From: Burkholderiales bacterium Ga0077547
GTDB taxonomy: Bacteria > Pseudomonadota > Gammaproteobacteria > Burkholderiales > Burkholderiaceae_C
Direction: 5' to 3'
NCBI GenBank assembly: GCA_001464195.1
Contig: LNEY01000002.1
Location: 37,392 to 101,391, forward strand
DNA: 64,000 nucleotides
A program made the translations under genes and the position numbers. Every line of letters begins with the position of its first letter. Within the stretch, counting starts at the first letter, position 1. The notes beneath the pieces were generated by a model that did no database searches, was not told the origin of the DNA, and saw only the letters and a list, made by a program, of their open reading frames with translations. Positions 18,592-26,422 of the stretch are shown one piece after another.

Positions 18592-18958
18592 GCGATCGAT
18601 TCTAGAGATCGCCCCAGTTGGGCCTTCTGCGTGGGCTGAGGAGCGTGCTGGGCAGGGGTTGCACTCATGTCCTCCGAATCCGCCTTCGGCGTCTTCTCCC
18701 CCTTTTACTTCGCTCCACCCCTACCCAACACCCTCCTCAGCGGCAACCGCAGTGACTCTTGAACGAACAACGAATTCCGAAACCAAGCGCTGCGGCGGTG
18801 GTTCGAGCGACGGTCAGGGCCGCCGGGTGGAGCGAAGTCAAGGAGGAGGGCCTGTCTCTTCAGGCCCGGGGGACATGAGCGCAACCCGGTGGCCCTGGCC
18901 GTCGCTCGCCGCACGACTCCTCCGACGCTCCACCAACGGCATCCGTACACTGCGCGCC
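18592..18958. other. 367-base non-coding gap between dnaE and trhO
   Basis: No convincing gene. It must hold the dnaE promoter (minus) and the trhO promoter (plus). Its main feature is a perfect 14-base inverted repeat, listed separately. The trhO frame stays open through the whole gap, but the composition there does not look coding. Confidence 0.55.
18707..18838. repeat. 14-base perfect inverted repeat with a 104-base spacer
   Basis: ACTTCGCTCCACCC at 18707-18720 is repeated as GGGTGGAGCGAAGT at 18825-18838. Weaker pyrimidine/purine complementarity continues outside the arms (CTCCCCC and GGAGGAGGG). It could be a remnant of a small mobile element or a long stem between two divergent genes. 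No ORF lies between the arms. Confidence 0.7.
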
Positions 18959-19753
18959 GTGCCGCCAGTTCTGAACATCTCCGCCTACCGCTTCATCGTG
19001 CTCGACGATGTCGATGCGCTGCGCGCGCAGATTCATGCGCAGGCGGCAGCCCGGCATCTGAAAGGCACGGTGCTGCTGGCCGAGGAAGGCATCAACCTGT
19101 TCCTGGCTGGGCCGCCGGAGGCCGTGCGTGACTTCATTGCCTGGCTGCGCGGTGATGCGCGGTTTGCAGCGCTCGAAGTCAAGGAGAGCCCGTCGCCCTC
19201 GGTGCCGTTCGGCAAGTTGCTGGTGAAGGTGAAGCGCGAAATCATCCGGATGAACCACCCGGCGATCCGCCCGCAGGCCGAGCGCGCACCCGCGGTCAGT
19301 GCGCAAACGCTTGCGCGCTGGCTGGCTCAAGGCCACGACGACGAAGGGCGAGAAGTCGTCACGCTGGACACGCGTAATGCCTTCGAGGTCGATGCCGGGC
19401 GCTTTCGCGGGGCGATCGACTGGCGCATCGAAAAATTCAGCGACTTCCCGGCTGCTGTGCTCGAACATCGCGAGGAATTGCGCGGCAAGACGGTGGTGAG
19501 CTACTGCACCGGCGGCATCCGTTGCGAGAAGGCGGCGCTGTTCATGGCCGACGCCGGCGTCGATCGGGTGATGCAGCTCGACGGCGGCATCCTGAAGTAC
19601 TTCGAGGAGACCGGCGGCGCGCATTTCGAGGGCCATTGCTTCGTGTTCGACGCGCGACGCGAGGTCGCCAGCGACTTGCAACCGGTCACCGTTGAAGTTC
19701 CTCCCGATCACGACCGCGTCGGCCAAGATGTCATTGATGAACCAGCCGCCTGA
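18959..19753 (+). CDS. trhO: rhodanese-like tRNA uridine hydroxylase TrhO (YceA family)
   Basis: 264 residues from the GTG at 18959. Members make 5-hydroxyuridine at tRNA position 34 with oxygen. The N-terminal acylphosphatase-like region begins LNISAYRFIVLDD; the rhodanese domain has the loop YCTGGIRCEKA, whose first cysteine is the active-site residue. The frame opens as far as 18530, with an ATG at 18875, but family proteins begin just before the LNISAY segment. The 3' end overlaps egtB by 26 bases. Confidence 0.88.
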   Translation: MPPVLNISAYRFIVLDDVDALRAQIHAQAAARHLKGTVLLAEEGINLFLAGPPEAVRDFIAWLRGDARFAALEVKESPSPSVPFGKLLVKVKREIIRMNHPAIRPQAERAPAVSAQTLARWLAQGHDDEGREVVTLDTRNAFEVDAGRFRGAIDWRIEKFSDFPAAVLEHREELRGKTVVSYCTGGIRCEKAALFMADAGVDRVMQLDGGILKYFEETGGAHFEGHCFVFDARREVASDLQPVTVEVPPDHDRVGQDVIDEPAA

Positions 19754-21086
19754 CCAATCCCGCGAGTGCCAACACCTGGGCACCGCAGCCGCCGACCAGC
19801 CGGGCGTGCTGGCGACACATTACCGATCGGTGCGCGACACCACCATGCGGCTGGCCGAGCCACTCAGCGACGAAGACTGCCAGGTGCAGTCCATGCCCGA
19901 CGCCAGCCCGACCAAGTGGCATCTGGCGCACCTGACGTGGTTCTTCGAGACCTTTGTTCTCGAACGCCACGAGCCCGATTTCAAGCCCTTCGACCCACAC
20001 TTCCGGGTGCTGTTCAACAGCTACTACCAGGGCGTCGGCGCACAGTTCCCGCGTGCGCAACGCGGACTGCTCAGCCGGCCGAGCCTGGCCACGGTCAAGC
20101 GCTACCGGGCGAACGTCGATGAGCGGATGCAAGCCCTGCTGGCGCGTGCACCCTCGAACGGCAGTGACAGCACGGCGCTGCACACACTGATCACGCTCGG
20201 CCTGCACCATGAGCAGCAGCACCAGGAACTGCTGCTGACCGACATCAAGCATGTGCTGTCGTTCGGTGCCGCGGGATCCCCGCACCCCGTCGACGCGGTA
20301 CAGGGTCTACCGCTGCGCTGGACCGCGTATGGCGGCGGGCTGTTCGATCTGGGGCACGACCCGAACCTCGATGGCGATTTCTGTTTCGACAACGAAACGC
20401 CTCGCCACCGCAGCTACACCGCGCCCTTCCAACTGGCCTCGCGCCCCATCAATCAGGGCGAGTGGCTGGCATTCATGCAAGATGGCGGCTACCAGCGGCC
20501 AGAACTTTGGCTGTCCATGGGCTGGGCGTGGGTGAACGACGGGCCCGGCGGCCAACCTCGCCGCGCCCCGCTGTACTGGCAACCACACGGTCCAGGAAAT
20601 GCTGGCGCCTGGTGCACGCACACCCTGCAAGGTACGCTCGAGATCGATCCGCACACGCCGATGTGTCACCTCAGCTACTTCGAGGCCGACGCCTATGCAC
20701 GTTGGGCTGGCGCACGCCTGCCCACAGAGACCGAGTGGGAGTTTGCGGCTCGCGCACTCAGCGCACGCGCTGTGGACCATGCCCACTTCGCCGACCGCGG
20801 CGTCTTCCACCCACTGCCACCGATCACAGAGGCCAGCGACGAACCGCTGCAGATGTTCGGCGACGTGTGGGAATGGACGCAGTCGAACTACAACGCCTAC
20901 CCCGGCTACCGGCCGCTGCCAGGCGCGGTCGGCGAATACAACGGCAAGTTCATGTGCAACCAGTTCGTGCTGCGCGGCGGCTCCTGCGCCACGCCAGCGG
21001 GCCATGTGCGCGCCAGCTACCGCAACTTCTTTCCGCCCGAGGCCCAGTGGCAGTTCAGCGGGCTGCGGCTGGCGCGCGACGCTTGA
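19728..21086 (+). CDS. egtB: ergothioneine biosynthesis protein EgtB (sulfoxide synthase)
   Basis: 452 residues. An N-terminal DinB-like domain carries the iron ligands H65 (in KWHLAHL) and the H-X3-H-X-E motif H161-H165 in HEQQHQE. A C-terminal formylglycine-generating-enzyme-like domain carries WEFAAR, WEWTQSNY and FVLRGGSCATP. EgtB joins trimethyl-histidine and a thiol (gamma-glutamylcysteine or cysteine) with oxygen. EgtD, the methyltransferase that makes trimethyl-histidine, is not in the window. It overlaps trhO, so the two are probably co-translated. The start is ATG 19728 or 19737. Confidence 0.9.
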   Translation: MSLMNQPPDQSRECQHLGTAAADQPGVLATHYRSVRDTTMRLAEPLSDEDCQVQSMPDASPTKWHLAHLTWFFETFVLERHEPDFKPFDPHFRVLFNSYYQGVGAQFPRAQRGLLSRPSLATVKRYRANVDERMQALLARAPSNGSDSTALHTLITLGLHHEQQHQELLLTDIKHVLSFGAAGSPHPVDAVQGLPLRWTAYGGGLFDLGHDPNLDGDFCFDNETPRHRSYTAPFQLASRPINQGEWLAFMQDGGYQRPELWLSMGWAWVNDGPGGQPRRAPLYWQPHGPGNAGAWCTHTLQGTLEIDPHTPMCHLSYFEADAYARWAGARLPTETEWEFAARALSARAVDHAHFADRGVFHPLPPITEASDEPLQMFGDVWEWTQSNYNAYPGYRPLPGAVGEYNGKFMCNQFVLRGGSCATPAGHVRASYRNFFPPEAQWQFSGLRLARDA

Positions 21087-21095
21087 GGCAACGCA

Positions 21096-21800
21096 TCAGG
21101 CGTTCAGCACTGCCAGCACATCGGAGTGAAACTCCCGCTGGTAGAGGATGTAGATGACCCCCATCGTCGCCAGCACGAAAGCCAACGGCGACAGCAACCA
21201 GCTGACTGCAGCGAATGCGAAGTAGTAAGCACGCAGCCCGTCGTTGAAGGTCTCGGCCGCCATGCCGACCACCCGACCCGCCCTGTCGGCGAACTCGTCG
21301 CGCGAGATCGCCTGCTGCTCGAACTGCGTGGACTCGGGCGCCGACGCCACCAGCAGGGCGCCAAAGGTGTACTGCCGCATCGACCAGGTGAAGCGGAAGA
21401 ACGCATAGACGAAGATGGCCAGCAGCAGCACGATCTTCATGTCGAGCACCAGCACCGAGGTGCGCACCGCAAACGGGATCTCACGCACCAACTCGCCGGC
21501 GTTGTTCGATCCCAGTACGGCGAGCAGGCCGCCGATGATCAGGATGGTCGTCGAGGCGAAGAACGACGGGCTGGTCGACAGGTTCTGGATCACGACACCG
21601 TCGACCACGCGCACTTCCCGATAGGTCGTCTGAAGCATCCACTGCCGCCGGATGCGGTTGGTCGACGCCAGGATCGACGGCTGCCGGTGGACCAGGCTGC
21701 GGGCGAACCAGGCGTAACCCACCCAGCCCGCGAAGAAGACGACCAGCGCCACCCAGTCATGCCAAGGCAGCAGCCGCAATACCGTCAACGCAATGTCCAT
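21096..21800 (-). CDS. DUF599 membrane protein
   Basis: 234 residues from the ATG at 21800; a TTG five codons upstream is less likely. Four hydrophobic helices at roughly 10-28, 73-92, 112-130 and 195-225, with the DUF599 patterns RRQWM near the start and ETFNDGLRAYYFAFAAVSWL late. The function of the family is unknown. It is convergent with egtB (9-base gap). Confidence 0.85.
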   Translation of the reverse strand: MDIALTVLRLLPWHDWVALVVFFAGWVGYAWFARSLVHRQPSILASTNRIRRQWMLQTTYREVRVVDGVVIQNLSTSPSFFASTTILIIGGLLAVLGSNNAGELVREIPFAVRTSVLVLDMKIVLLLAIFVYAFFRFTWSMRQYTFGALLVASAPESTQFEQQAISRDEFADRAGRVVGMAAETFNDGLRAYYFAFAAVSWLLSPLAFVLATMGVIYILYQREFHSDVLAVLNA

Positions 21801-21854
21801 GTCGCAATGTAGCAAGCGGCGCGGGCACGAAGCCCGCGCCGCTGCGCAGCCTGC

Positions 21855-22409
21855 TTACTTGTTGAAGCGCGCCGTCACCGCCGCAACGCGTTCGCCGAAC
21901 AAGCGCGCGGTTTCGAGATCGCCCGGCAACATTTCGTCGACGCTGGCATCCGACGGCGTGGACGCCATCGCACCCGAGAACGACGCGACATAGTTGATGT
22001 CGTTGCGCGTGGCCGCCTTCGAGTTGCTCGGCATCAAGCCCGTGCCGACCCACACCATGCCGTGCTGCTGGCTCAGCGTGAAGAAGTAGTGCAGCGTGGA
22101 CAGCTTGTCGCCGTTCATCGACGCCGAGTTGGTGAAGCCGGCAGCGATCTTGTCCTTCCAGGCCTGGGTGAACCAGGGCTTGCTGGAGGCGTCGGCGAAC
22201 TTCTTGAACTGCCACGACACGCTGCCCATGTAGGTCGGCGAGCCGAACACGATGGCGTCAGCCGCATTCAAGGTGGCCCATTGCTCGGGCGTGAGGTTGC
22301 CCTCGGCATCGATGGACACCAGCTCGCCGCCGGCACCCGCCGCCACCGACTCGGCCATCTTCCGGGTGTGGCCGTAGCCGCTGTGAAAAACAATCGCGAT
22401 CTTGGACAT
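21855..22409 (-). CDS. flavodoxin family protein (WrbA-like NAD(P)H:quinone oxidoreductase)
   Basis: 184 residues from the ATG at 22409. The FMN phosphate loop is HSGYGHTRKMA near the N-terminus, and FGSPTYMGSVSWQFKKFAD follows at about 57-75. WrbA-type proteins bind FMN and reduce quinones by two electrons. GAGGAG ends six bases before 22409, which favours this ATG over the one at 22415. It lies downstream of and parallel to a pirin gene, 54 bases apart, so the pair probably forms an oxidative-stress operon. Confidence 0.87.
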   Translation of the reverse strand: MSKIAIVFHSGYGHTRKMAESVAAGAGGELVSIDAEGNLTPEQWATLNAADAIVFGSPTYMGSVSWQFKKFADASSKPWFTQAWKDKIAAGFTNSASMNGDKLSTLHYFFTLSQQHGMVWVGTGLMPSNSKAATRNDINYVASFSGAMASTPSDASVDEMLPGDLETARLFGERVAAVTARFNK

Positions 22410-22463
22410 GTTCATCTCCTCAAAAATGAGTCAAAAAAGGGGGGCAAAGCGCCTGCCGGATCA

Positions 22464-23165
22464 TCAGGCGGCAAGGTCGAACACCAGCACCTCGGCGTCG
22501 TGGCCGTCGCTCAGCACCAGCTGGCTTTCGCCACTGAGCTTCGCCGCATCGCCACCGGCCAGCACCTGACCGTTGACGCTCAGCTGGCCGCGCACCAGGT
22601 GCACATAGGCCTTGCGTTGCGGGTCGAGCGCCAGCTCGGCGCGTTCACCAGCATCGAACAGTCCGGCACGGATCGAGGCGTCGGCATGCACCGTCACCGA
22701 CCCATCGCGGCCATCGGGGCTGGCGACCAGGCGCAGGCGGCCGCGCTTGTCCGCCGCATCGAACTGCTTCTGCTCGTAGCTGGGCTCGATGCCCTGGATG
22801 CGAGGCAGGATCCAGATCTGCAGCAGGTGCGTGGTGGCATCGGGCGCATGGTTGAACTCGCTGTGCTGCACGCCACGGCCAGCGCTCATGCGCTGCACGT
22901 CGCCGGGCAAGATGACCGCGCCGGTGCCCAGGCTGTCCTTGTGGGCCAGCGCGCCACTGAGCACGTAGGTCACGATCTCCATGTCGCGGTGACCGTGCGT
23001 GCCGAAGCCGGTACCCGGCGCGACGTAGTCATCGTTGATGACACGCAGATTGCCGAACCCCATGTGCGCAGGATCGCGGTAGTCGGCGAACGAGAAACTG
23101 TGGTGACTCTGGAGCCAACCGTGATCGGCATGTCCGCGGTCTTGGGCTTTGCGCAGTGTGAGCAT
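22464..23165 (-). CDS. pirin family protein (quercetinase-type bicupin)
   Basis: 233 residues, YhhW-like pirin. The N-terminal cupin carries the metal ligands in THGHRDMEIVTYVLSG and RGVQHSEFN. It starts SHHSFSFADY, typical of the group. Some pirins cleave quercetin; others act as redox sensors. CAGGAGG lies shortly before the ATG. It is transcribed away from a LysR regulator, with the flavodoxin gene behind it. Confidence 0.9.
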   Translation of the reverse strand: MLTLRKAQDRGHADHGWLQSHHSFSFADYRDPAHMGFGNLRVINDDYVAPGTGFGTHGHRDMEIVTYVLSGALAHKDSLGTGAVILPGDVQRMSAGRGVQHSEFNHAPDATTHLLQIWILPRIQGIEPSYEQKQFDAADKRGRLRLVASPDGRDGSVTVHADASIRAGLFDAGERAELALDPQRKAYVHLVRGQLSVNGQVLAGGDAAKLSGESQLVLSDGHDAEVLVFDLAA

Positions 23166-23238
23166 GGGAACCTCCTGTGTGAGGCTTCAATGTAGGACCG
23201 TGGGCCCCGAGCGACGTGCAGGCGGACTTGACGCGAAC

Positions 23239-23253
23239 GTTCAAATAACATGA
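23239..23253. promoter_or_regulatory. candidate LysR operator between pirin and the regulator gene
   Basis: TTCAAATAACATGAA has symmetric arms TTCA and TGAA and contains a T-N11-A core (23240-23252). It lies 26 bases before the LysR ATG and 74 bases before the pirin ATG, where a regulator controlling both directions would bind. Confidence 0.45.
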
Positions 23254-23278
23254 AGCCTTATCCATTTCCCGGCCTGCC

Positions 23279-24364
23279 ATGCCTCGCAATCTCCTGACCC
23301 CCGACGCGCTGACGATGATGGATGTCATCGCCCGCACCGGCAGCTTTGCCGCCGCCGCCCGTGAGATGGGCAAGGTGCCTTCTGCGCTGACCTACAGCGT
23401 GCGGCAGCTCGAAGACGCGCTCGACGTCTTGCTGTTCGACCGGCGTTCCGGCCAGGCCAAGCTGACTGCGGCGGGCATCGAGTTGTTGCACGAAGGACGG
23501 CGTCTGCTCGAACAGCTGGATGCGGTGGCCAACCGGGTCAAGCGCGTGGCCACGGGCTGGGAAACGCAGCTGACGATCGCCGTGGACGATGCGCTGTCGC
23601 GGCTGACGGTGTTCGAGCTGTGCGAGGACTTCTATGCGCTGCGCCCCCCCGCGCCGTTGGGTGCAGTGTCCGCGCCTGCGGGCGCTGGCACACGGCTGCG
23701 GCTGCGCACCGAAGTGCTCGCCGGCACCTGGGAGGCGCTGGTCGGCGGCCAGGCCGATCTGGCGATCGGCGTCACCCTCGACCACGCCCCGCCGGCGGGC
23801 GTGAAGGTCGAGCCGCTGGGCACGATGGAGTTCGTGTTCGTGGTCGCGCCGCACCATCCGCTGGCCGCGTTCGAAGAGGCGATCACCGACGCGGTGCTGG
23901 TGCGCCATCGCGCGGTGGCCGTGGCCGACTCGGCGCACCGCCTCGCGCCGGTCACGGTGAACCTGTTGCCCGGCCAGGACGTCTTCACCGTGCCGACGAT
24001 GCAGGCCAAGCTCGAAGCCCAGCTGCGCTGCCTGGGTTGCGGCTTTCTGCCCGAGCCGATTGCCCGTGAACACATCGCCGCAGGCCGGCTGGTGGTGAAG
24101 ACCGTCGAGCGCAGCCGCGCACCAGCGACCTTCAGCTACGCTTGGCGGGTGCCTTCATCCCGACAGCCGATCGGGGATCCGCGTGCGATGGACGCCGGCA
24201 TGATTGGCGGCTCCGCGGTGGCCGGCAGCAGCGGCAAGAAGGGCAGCAGCCGCAGCGCACCGGTCGGGCTGGCACTGCGCTGGTGGCTGGATCGGCTGGC
24301 GCATCCGGAAACACGCTTGGCACTGCTGGAGCGGCACGCCGGCCCGCGGATGCAGGGGTTCTGA
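23279..24364 (+). CDS. LysR-family transcriptional regulator
   Basis: 361 residues, longer than the usual 290-310. The winged HTH covers residues 1-62 (TGSFAAAAREMGKVPSALTY); the effector domain follows. Two extra pieces explain the length: an Ala/Pro/Gly loop near 120-140, and a Gly/Ser/Lys-rich insert near 302-325 (GGSAVAGSSGKKG). It is divergent from the pirin and flavodoxin genes, its most likely targets. gluQ follows 20 bases later on the same strand. Confidence 0.88.
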   Translation: MPRNLLTPDALTMMDVIARTGSFAAAAREMGKVPSALTYSVRQLEDALDVLLFDRRSGQAKLTAAGIELLHEGRRLLEQLDAVANRVKRVATGWETQLTIAVDDALSRLTVFELCEDFYALRPPAPLGAVSAPAGAGTRLRLRTEVLAGTWEALVGGQADLAIGVTLDHAPPAGVKVEPLGTMEFVFVVAPHHPLAAFEEAITDAVLVRHRAVAVADSAHRLAPVTVNLLPGQDVFTVPTMQAKLEAQLRCLGCGFLPEPIAREHIAAGRLVVKTVERSRAPATFSYAWRVPSSRQPIGDPRAMDAGMIGGSAVAGSSGKKGSSRSAPVGLALRWWLDRLAHPETRLALLERHAGPRMQGF

Positions 24365-24384
24365 GCGCACGCTGAGAGCCTGCG

Positions 24385-25371
24385 ATGCCCCGCCCGGTCG
24401 GCCGCTTTGCGCCCTCGCCCACCGGCCCGCTGCACGCGGGCTCGCTGGTGGCCGCTCTGGCCAGCTGGCTCGACGCACACGCGATGAACGGCCGCTGGCT
24501 GGTGCGCATCGAAGACGTGGACACGCCACGCTGCGTGGCGGGCGCGGACACCGTGATCCTTGCGCAGCTCGCGGCCTGCGGCCTGCACCCCGACGGGCCG
24601 GTGGTGTGGCAATCGCAGCGCAGTGCGGCGTACCGCGCGGCCCTACAGCAGTTGCAACAGCGTGGGTTGGCTTTTGCGTGTGCCTGCTCGCGGCGCGACA
24701 TCGAAACGGCGTGGCAGGCCCTCGGGCAGGTGCGCAGTCGACATGGTGAACTGGTCTACCCCGGCACCTGCCGCCACGGCTTGAAAGGCAAGTCAGCGCG
24801 AGCGCAGCGCCTGCGCTGCGTGCAGGCCGATGGCAGCGATGTGGTCATAGCCTGGGCCGACCGCAGGCTGGGCCCGCAGACCCAGAACGTCACCCAGGCC
24901 ATCGGCGACGTCGTGCTGCAGCGTGCCGATGGCCTGTGGGCCTACCAGCTCGCGGTGGTCGTCGACGATGCCGCGCAGGGCATCACGCACGTGGTGCGCG
25001 GCGAGGACATCGCCGACAACACCGCGCGCCAGATCCACCTGCAGTATCAGCTCGACCTGCCCACGCCGCAGTACCTGCACACGCCGTTGGTACTGGCGGC
25101 CGACGGCCAGAAGCTGTCGAAGCAAAACGGCGCCAGCGCCTTCGATGCCAGCGACCCGCTGACCGCGCTGCGCGCAGCGGGCAAAGTGCTCGGCATCGAG
25201 GCGCATGGCGTCACGGTGGCCGACTGGCTGGCCAGTGCGGTGCAGTTCTGGGGGGCGGCATTCGTGCCGGCATTCGTGGCTTCGGTACCCGCCCTCTCGG
25301 GCGCGGCCACTCAGTCGGCTGGCGACACAACCCCTGGCGACATCAGCGGGCTGGCCAAACCCTTGGCGTGA
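24385..25371 (+). CDS. gluQ: glutamyl-Q tRNA(Asp) synthetase
   Basis: 328 residues. It is a GluRS paralogue without an anticodon-binding domain that attaches glutamate to the queuosine base of tRNA(Asp). The HIGH-type motif is PTGPLHAGS (12-20). A zinc-site cysteine cluster is in CACSRRD and the later YPGTC. The KMSKS-type motif is KLSKQ from K243. The C-terminus runs past the family core with an Ala/Gly/Thr-rich tail that overlaps the convergent GFA gene by 61 bases. Confidence 0.92.
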   Translation: MPRPVGRFAPSPTGPLHAGSLVAALASWLDAHAMNGRWLVRIEDVDTPRCVAGADTVILAQLAACGLHPDGPVVWQSQRSAAYRAALQQLQQRGLAFACACSRRDIETAWQALGQVRSRHGELVYPGTCRHGLKGKSARAQRLRCVQADGSDVVIAWADRRLGPQTQNVTQAIGDVVLQRADGLWAYQLAVVVDDAAQGITHVVRGEDIADNTARQIHLQYQLDLPTPQYLHTPLVLAADGQKLSKQNGASAFDASDPLTALRAAGKVLGIEAHGVTVADWLASAVQFWGAAFVPAFVASVPALSGAATQSAGDTTPGDISGLAKPLA

Positions 25372-25754
25372 AGAGGCAAAGCCTGAAGCTGGCCCAGCCA
25401 AGGCATGGCGGATACACCCCACATTTGTTTTTGGGGCACCAGCTCGGCCCGCTCGTTCACGCAGCCCAGCCTCAGGTTCAACACCTTCGGCGCGTCTGCT
25501 TCGGTGGCATAGAGCTGAGTGCCGCAGTCAGCGCAGAACGCCTGCGCTCGGCGGTTGCCACTCTCCGCGACCTTGACGTAATGCTTCGCGGTACCGGACA
25601 CCACCACGTCCTCCACTGGCGTCGGCAGCACCGCTCTGAAGGGTGCGCCCGAGATCTGCTGGCAATCCGCGCAATGGCAGAGCAGCACCTTACTGGGGTC
25701 CACGGTCGCCTTGAATGTGATGGCGCCGCAGTGACACTGACCGGTGATTTGCAT
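25311..25754 (-). CDS. GFA (CENP-V-type) zinc-binding family protein
   Basis: 147 residues. Zinc-binding cysteines appear in [16 protein letters not shown] and FCADCGTQL, as in glutathione-dependent formaldehyde-activating enzyme relatives. Most such proteins have no proven reaction. The last 20 codons are antisense to the end of gluQ. AGGAC lies eight bases before the ATG at 25754. Confidence 0.88.
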   Translation of the reverse strand: MQITGQCHCGAITFKATVDPSKVLLCHCADCQQISGAPFRAVLPTPVEDVVVSGTAKHYVKVAESGNRRAQAFCADCGTQLYATEADAPKVLNLRLGCVNERAELVPQKQMWGVSAMPWLGQLQALPLHAKGLASPLMSPGVVSPAD

Positions 25755-25829
25755 GAGAGGTCCTGATGGAGGGTTTTGTGCGGCCTAAGGTTTGAATTAG
25801 GCCTCACTGACTTTGATATAAAAACAGGA

Positions 25830-26174
25830 CTATTTCTTACGCCCTATTAATAAGTCGTCATAGCTTAGTGCTCGAACCCCAATCATCGGGGCAAACACTC
25901 GGGTTTGTTCGACTATTGCCTTTGCCAGACGCAAAGTTGGGTTTGGTACCTGCCTGTTCGTCATCTGATACAAATATATATTGGTTACCGGCTTTCCATA
26001 TATCGGCTCAAGAGACATGCGAAATTTTTCGTGTAGAGCTGTGTCATGGTCCTTATCGTGAGCCTTTATCGCGCGGATAAAGTCCAAAAGAGGAGGCGTG
26101 CCGAAACTACCTTCGGGAGCCTCTTCCAAAGTCCTGATGGATCTCGGCTTCTTTGACTTTGTTGCTTCAGGCAT
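25830..26174 (-). CDS. hypothetical protein with a possible HTH, in an AT-richer patch
   Basis: 114 residues, Lys-rich at both ends. I do not recognise the family. The segment VTNIYLYQMTNRQVPNPTLR, followed by LAKAIVEQTRV, could be a recognition helix and the helix after it of a Cro/YdaS-like HTH. Base composition is clearly lower in GC than the neighbours, so a recent arrival is likely. No strong ribosome binding site precedes the ATG. It could be a lone regulator left by a mobile element. Confidence 0.6.
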   Translation of the reverse strand: MPEATKSKKPRSIRTLEEAPEGSFGTPPLLDFIRAIKAHDKDHDTALHEKFRMSLEPIYGKPVTNIYLYQMTNRQVPNPTLRLAKAIVEQTRVFAPMIGVRALSYDDLLIGRKK

Positions 26175-26422
26175 GGGACATTATGAACAGTGAGTTTTCA
26201 GATCGATAGCAGAGCAAGAGCGTTTGTTGTGCCGCCTGACTACTGGCTTTCCCAGTATGCAGTGCTGCTTAACTCTGCGGGTTGCAGCTTAGCCGGCGCA
26301 ACAGTGGGAATGGGTCTACTGGATGCGCTAAAAAAAGCGGTAGCCACTGTCAAGCTGATCTTGGCACGCTGCCGCATCTGCCGGCATCGTGAGCTCGATT
26401 CGGCGCTTCGGCGCCCCGGCAG
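26175..26422. other. gap between the orphan gene and the kinase gene
   Basis: It continues the lower-GC composition. A frame on the plus strand begins with GTG at 26190 and runs into the antisense of the kinase gene; it shows no recognisable protein. GGCGC and GCGCC around a short loop near 26402-26415 form a small hairpin just past the kinase stop, without a T-run. Confidence 0.4.

Noticed and set aside
15169-18639. 1156-codon open frame on the strand opposite dnaE
   Set aside because: It mirrors dnaE codons in a GC-rich genome; the product is His/Val/Leu/Ala/Arg-rich without family motifs, while the dnaE strand has every expected motif.
26402-26415. Terminator after the kinase gene
   Set aside because: A small GC hairpin is present but no T-run follows on the minus strand.
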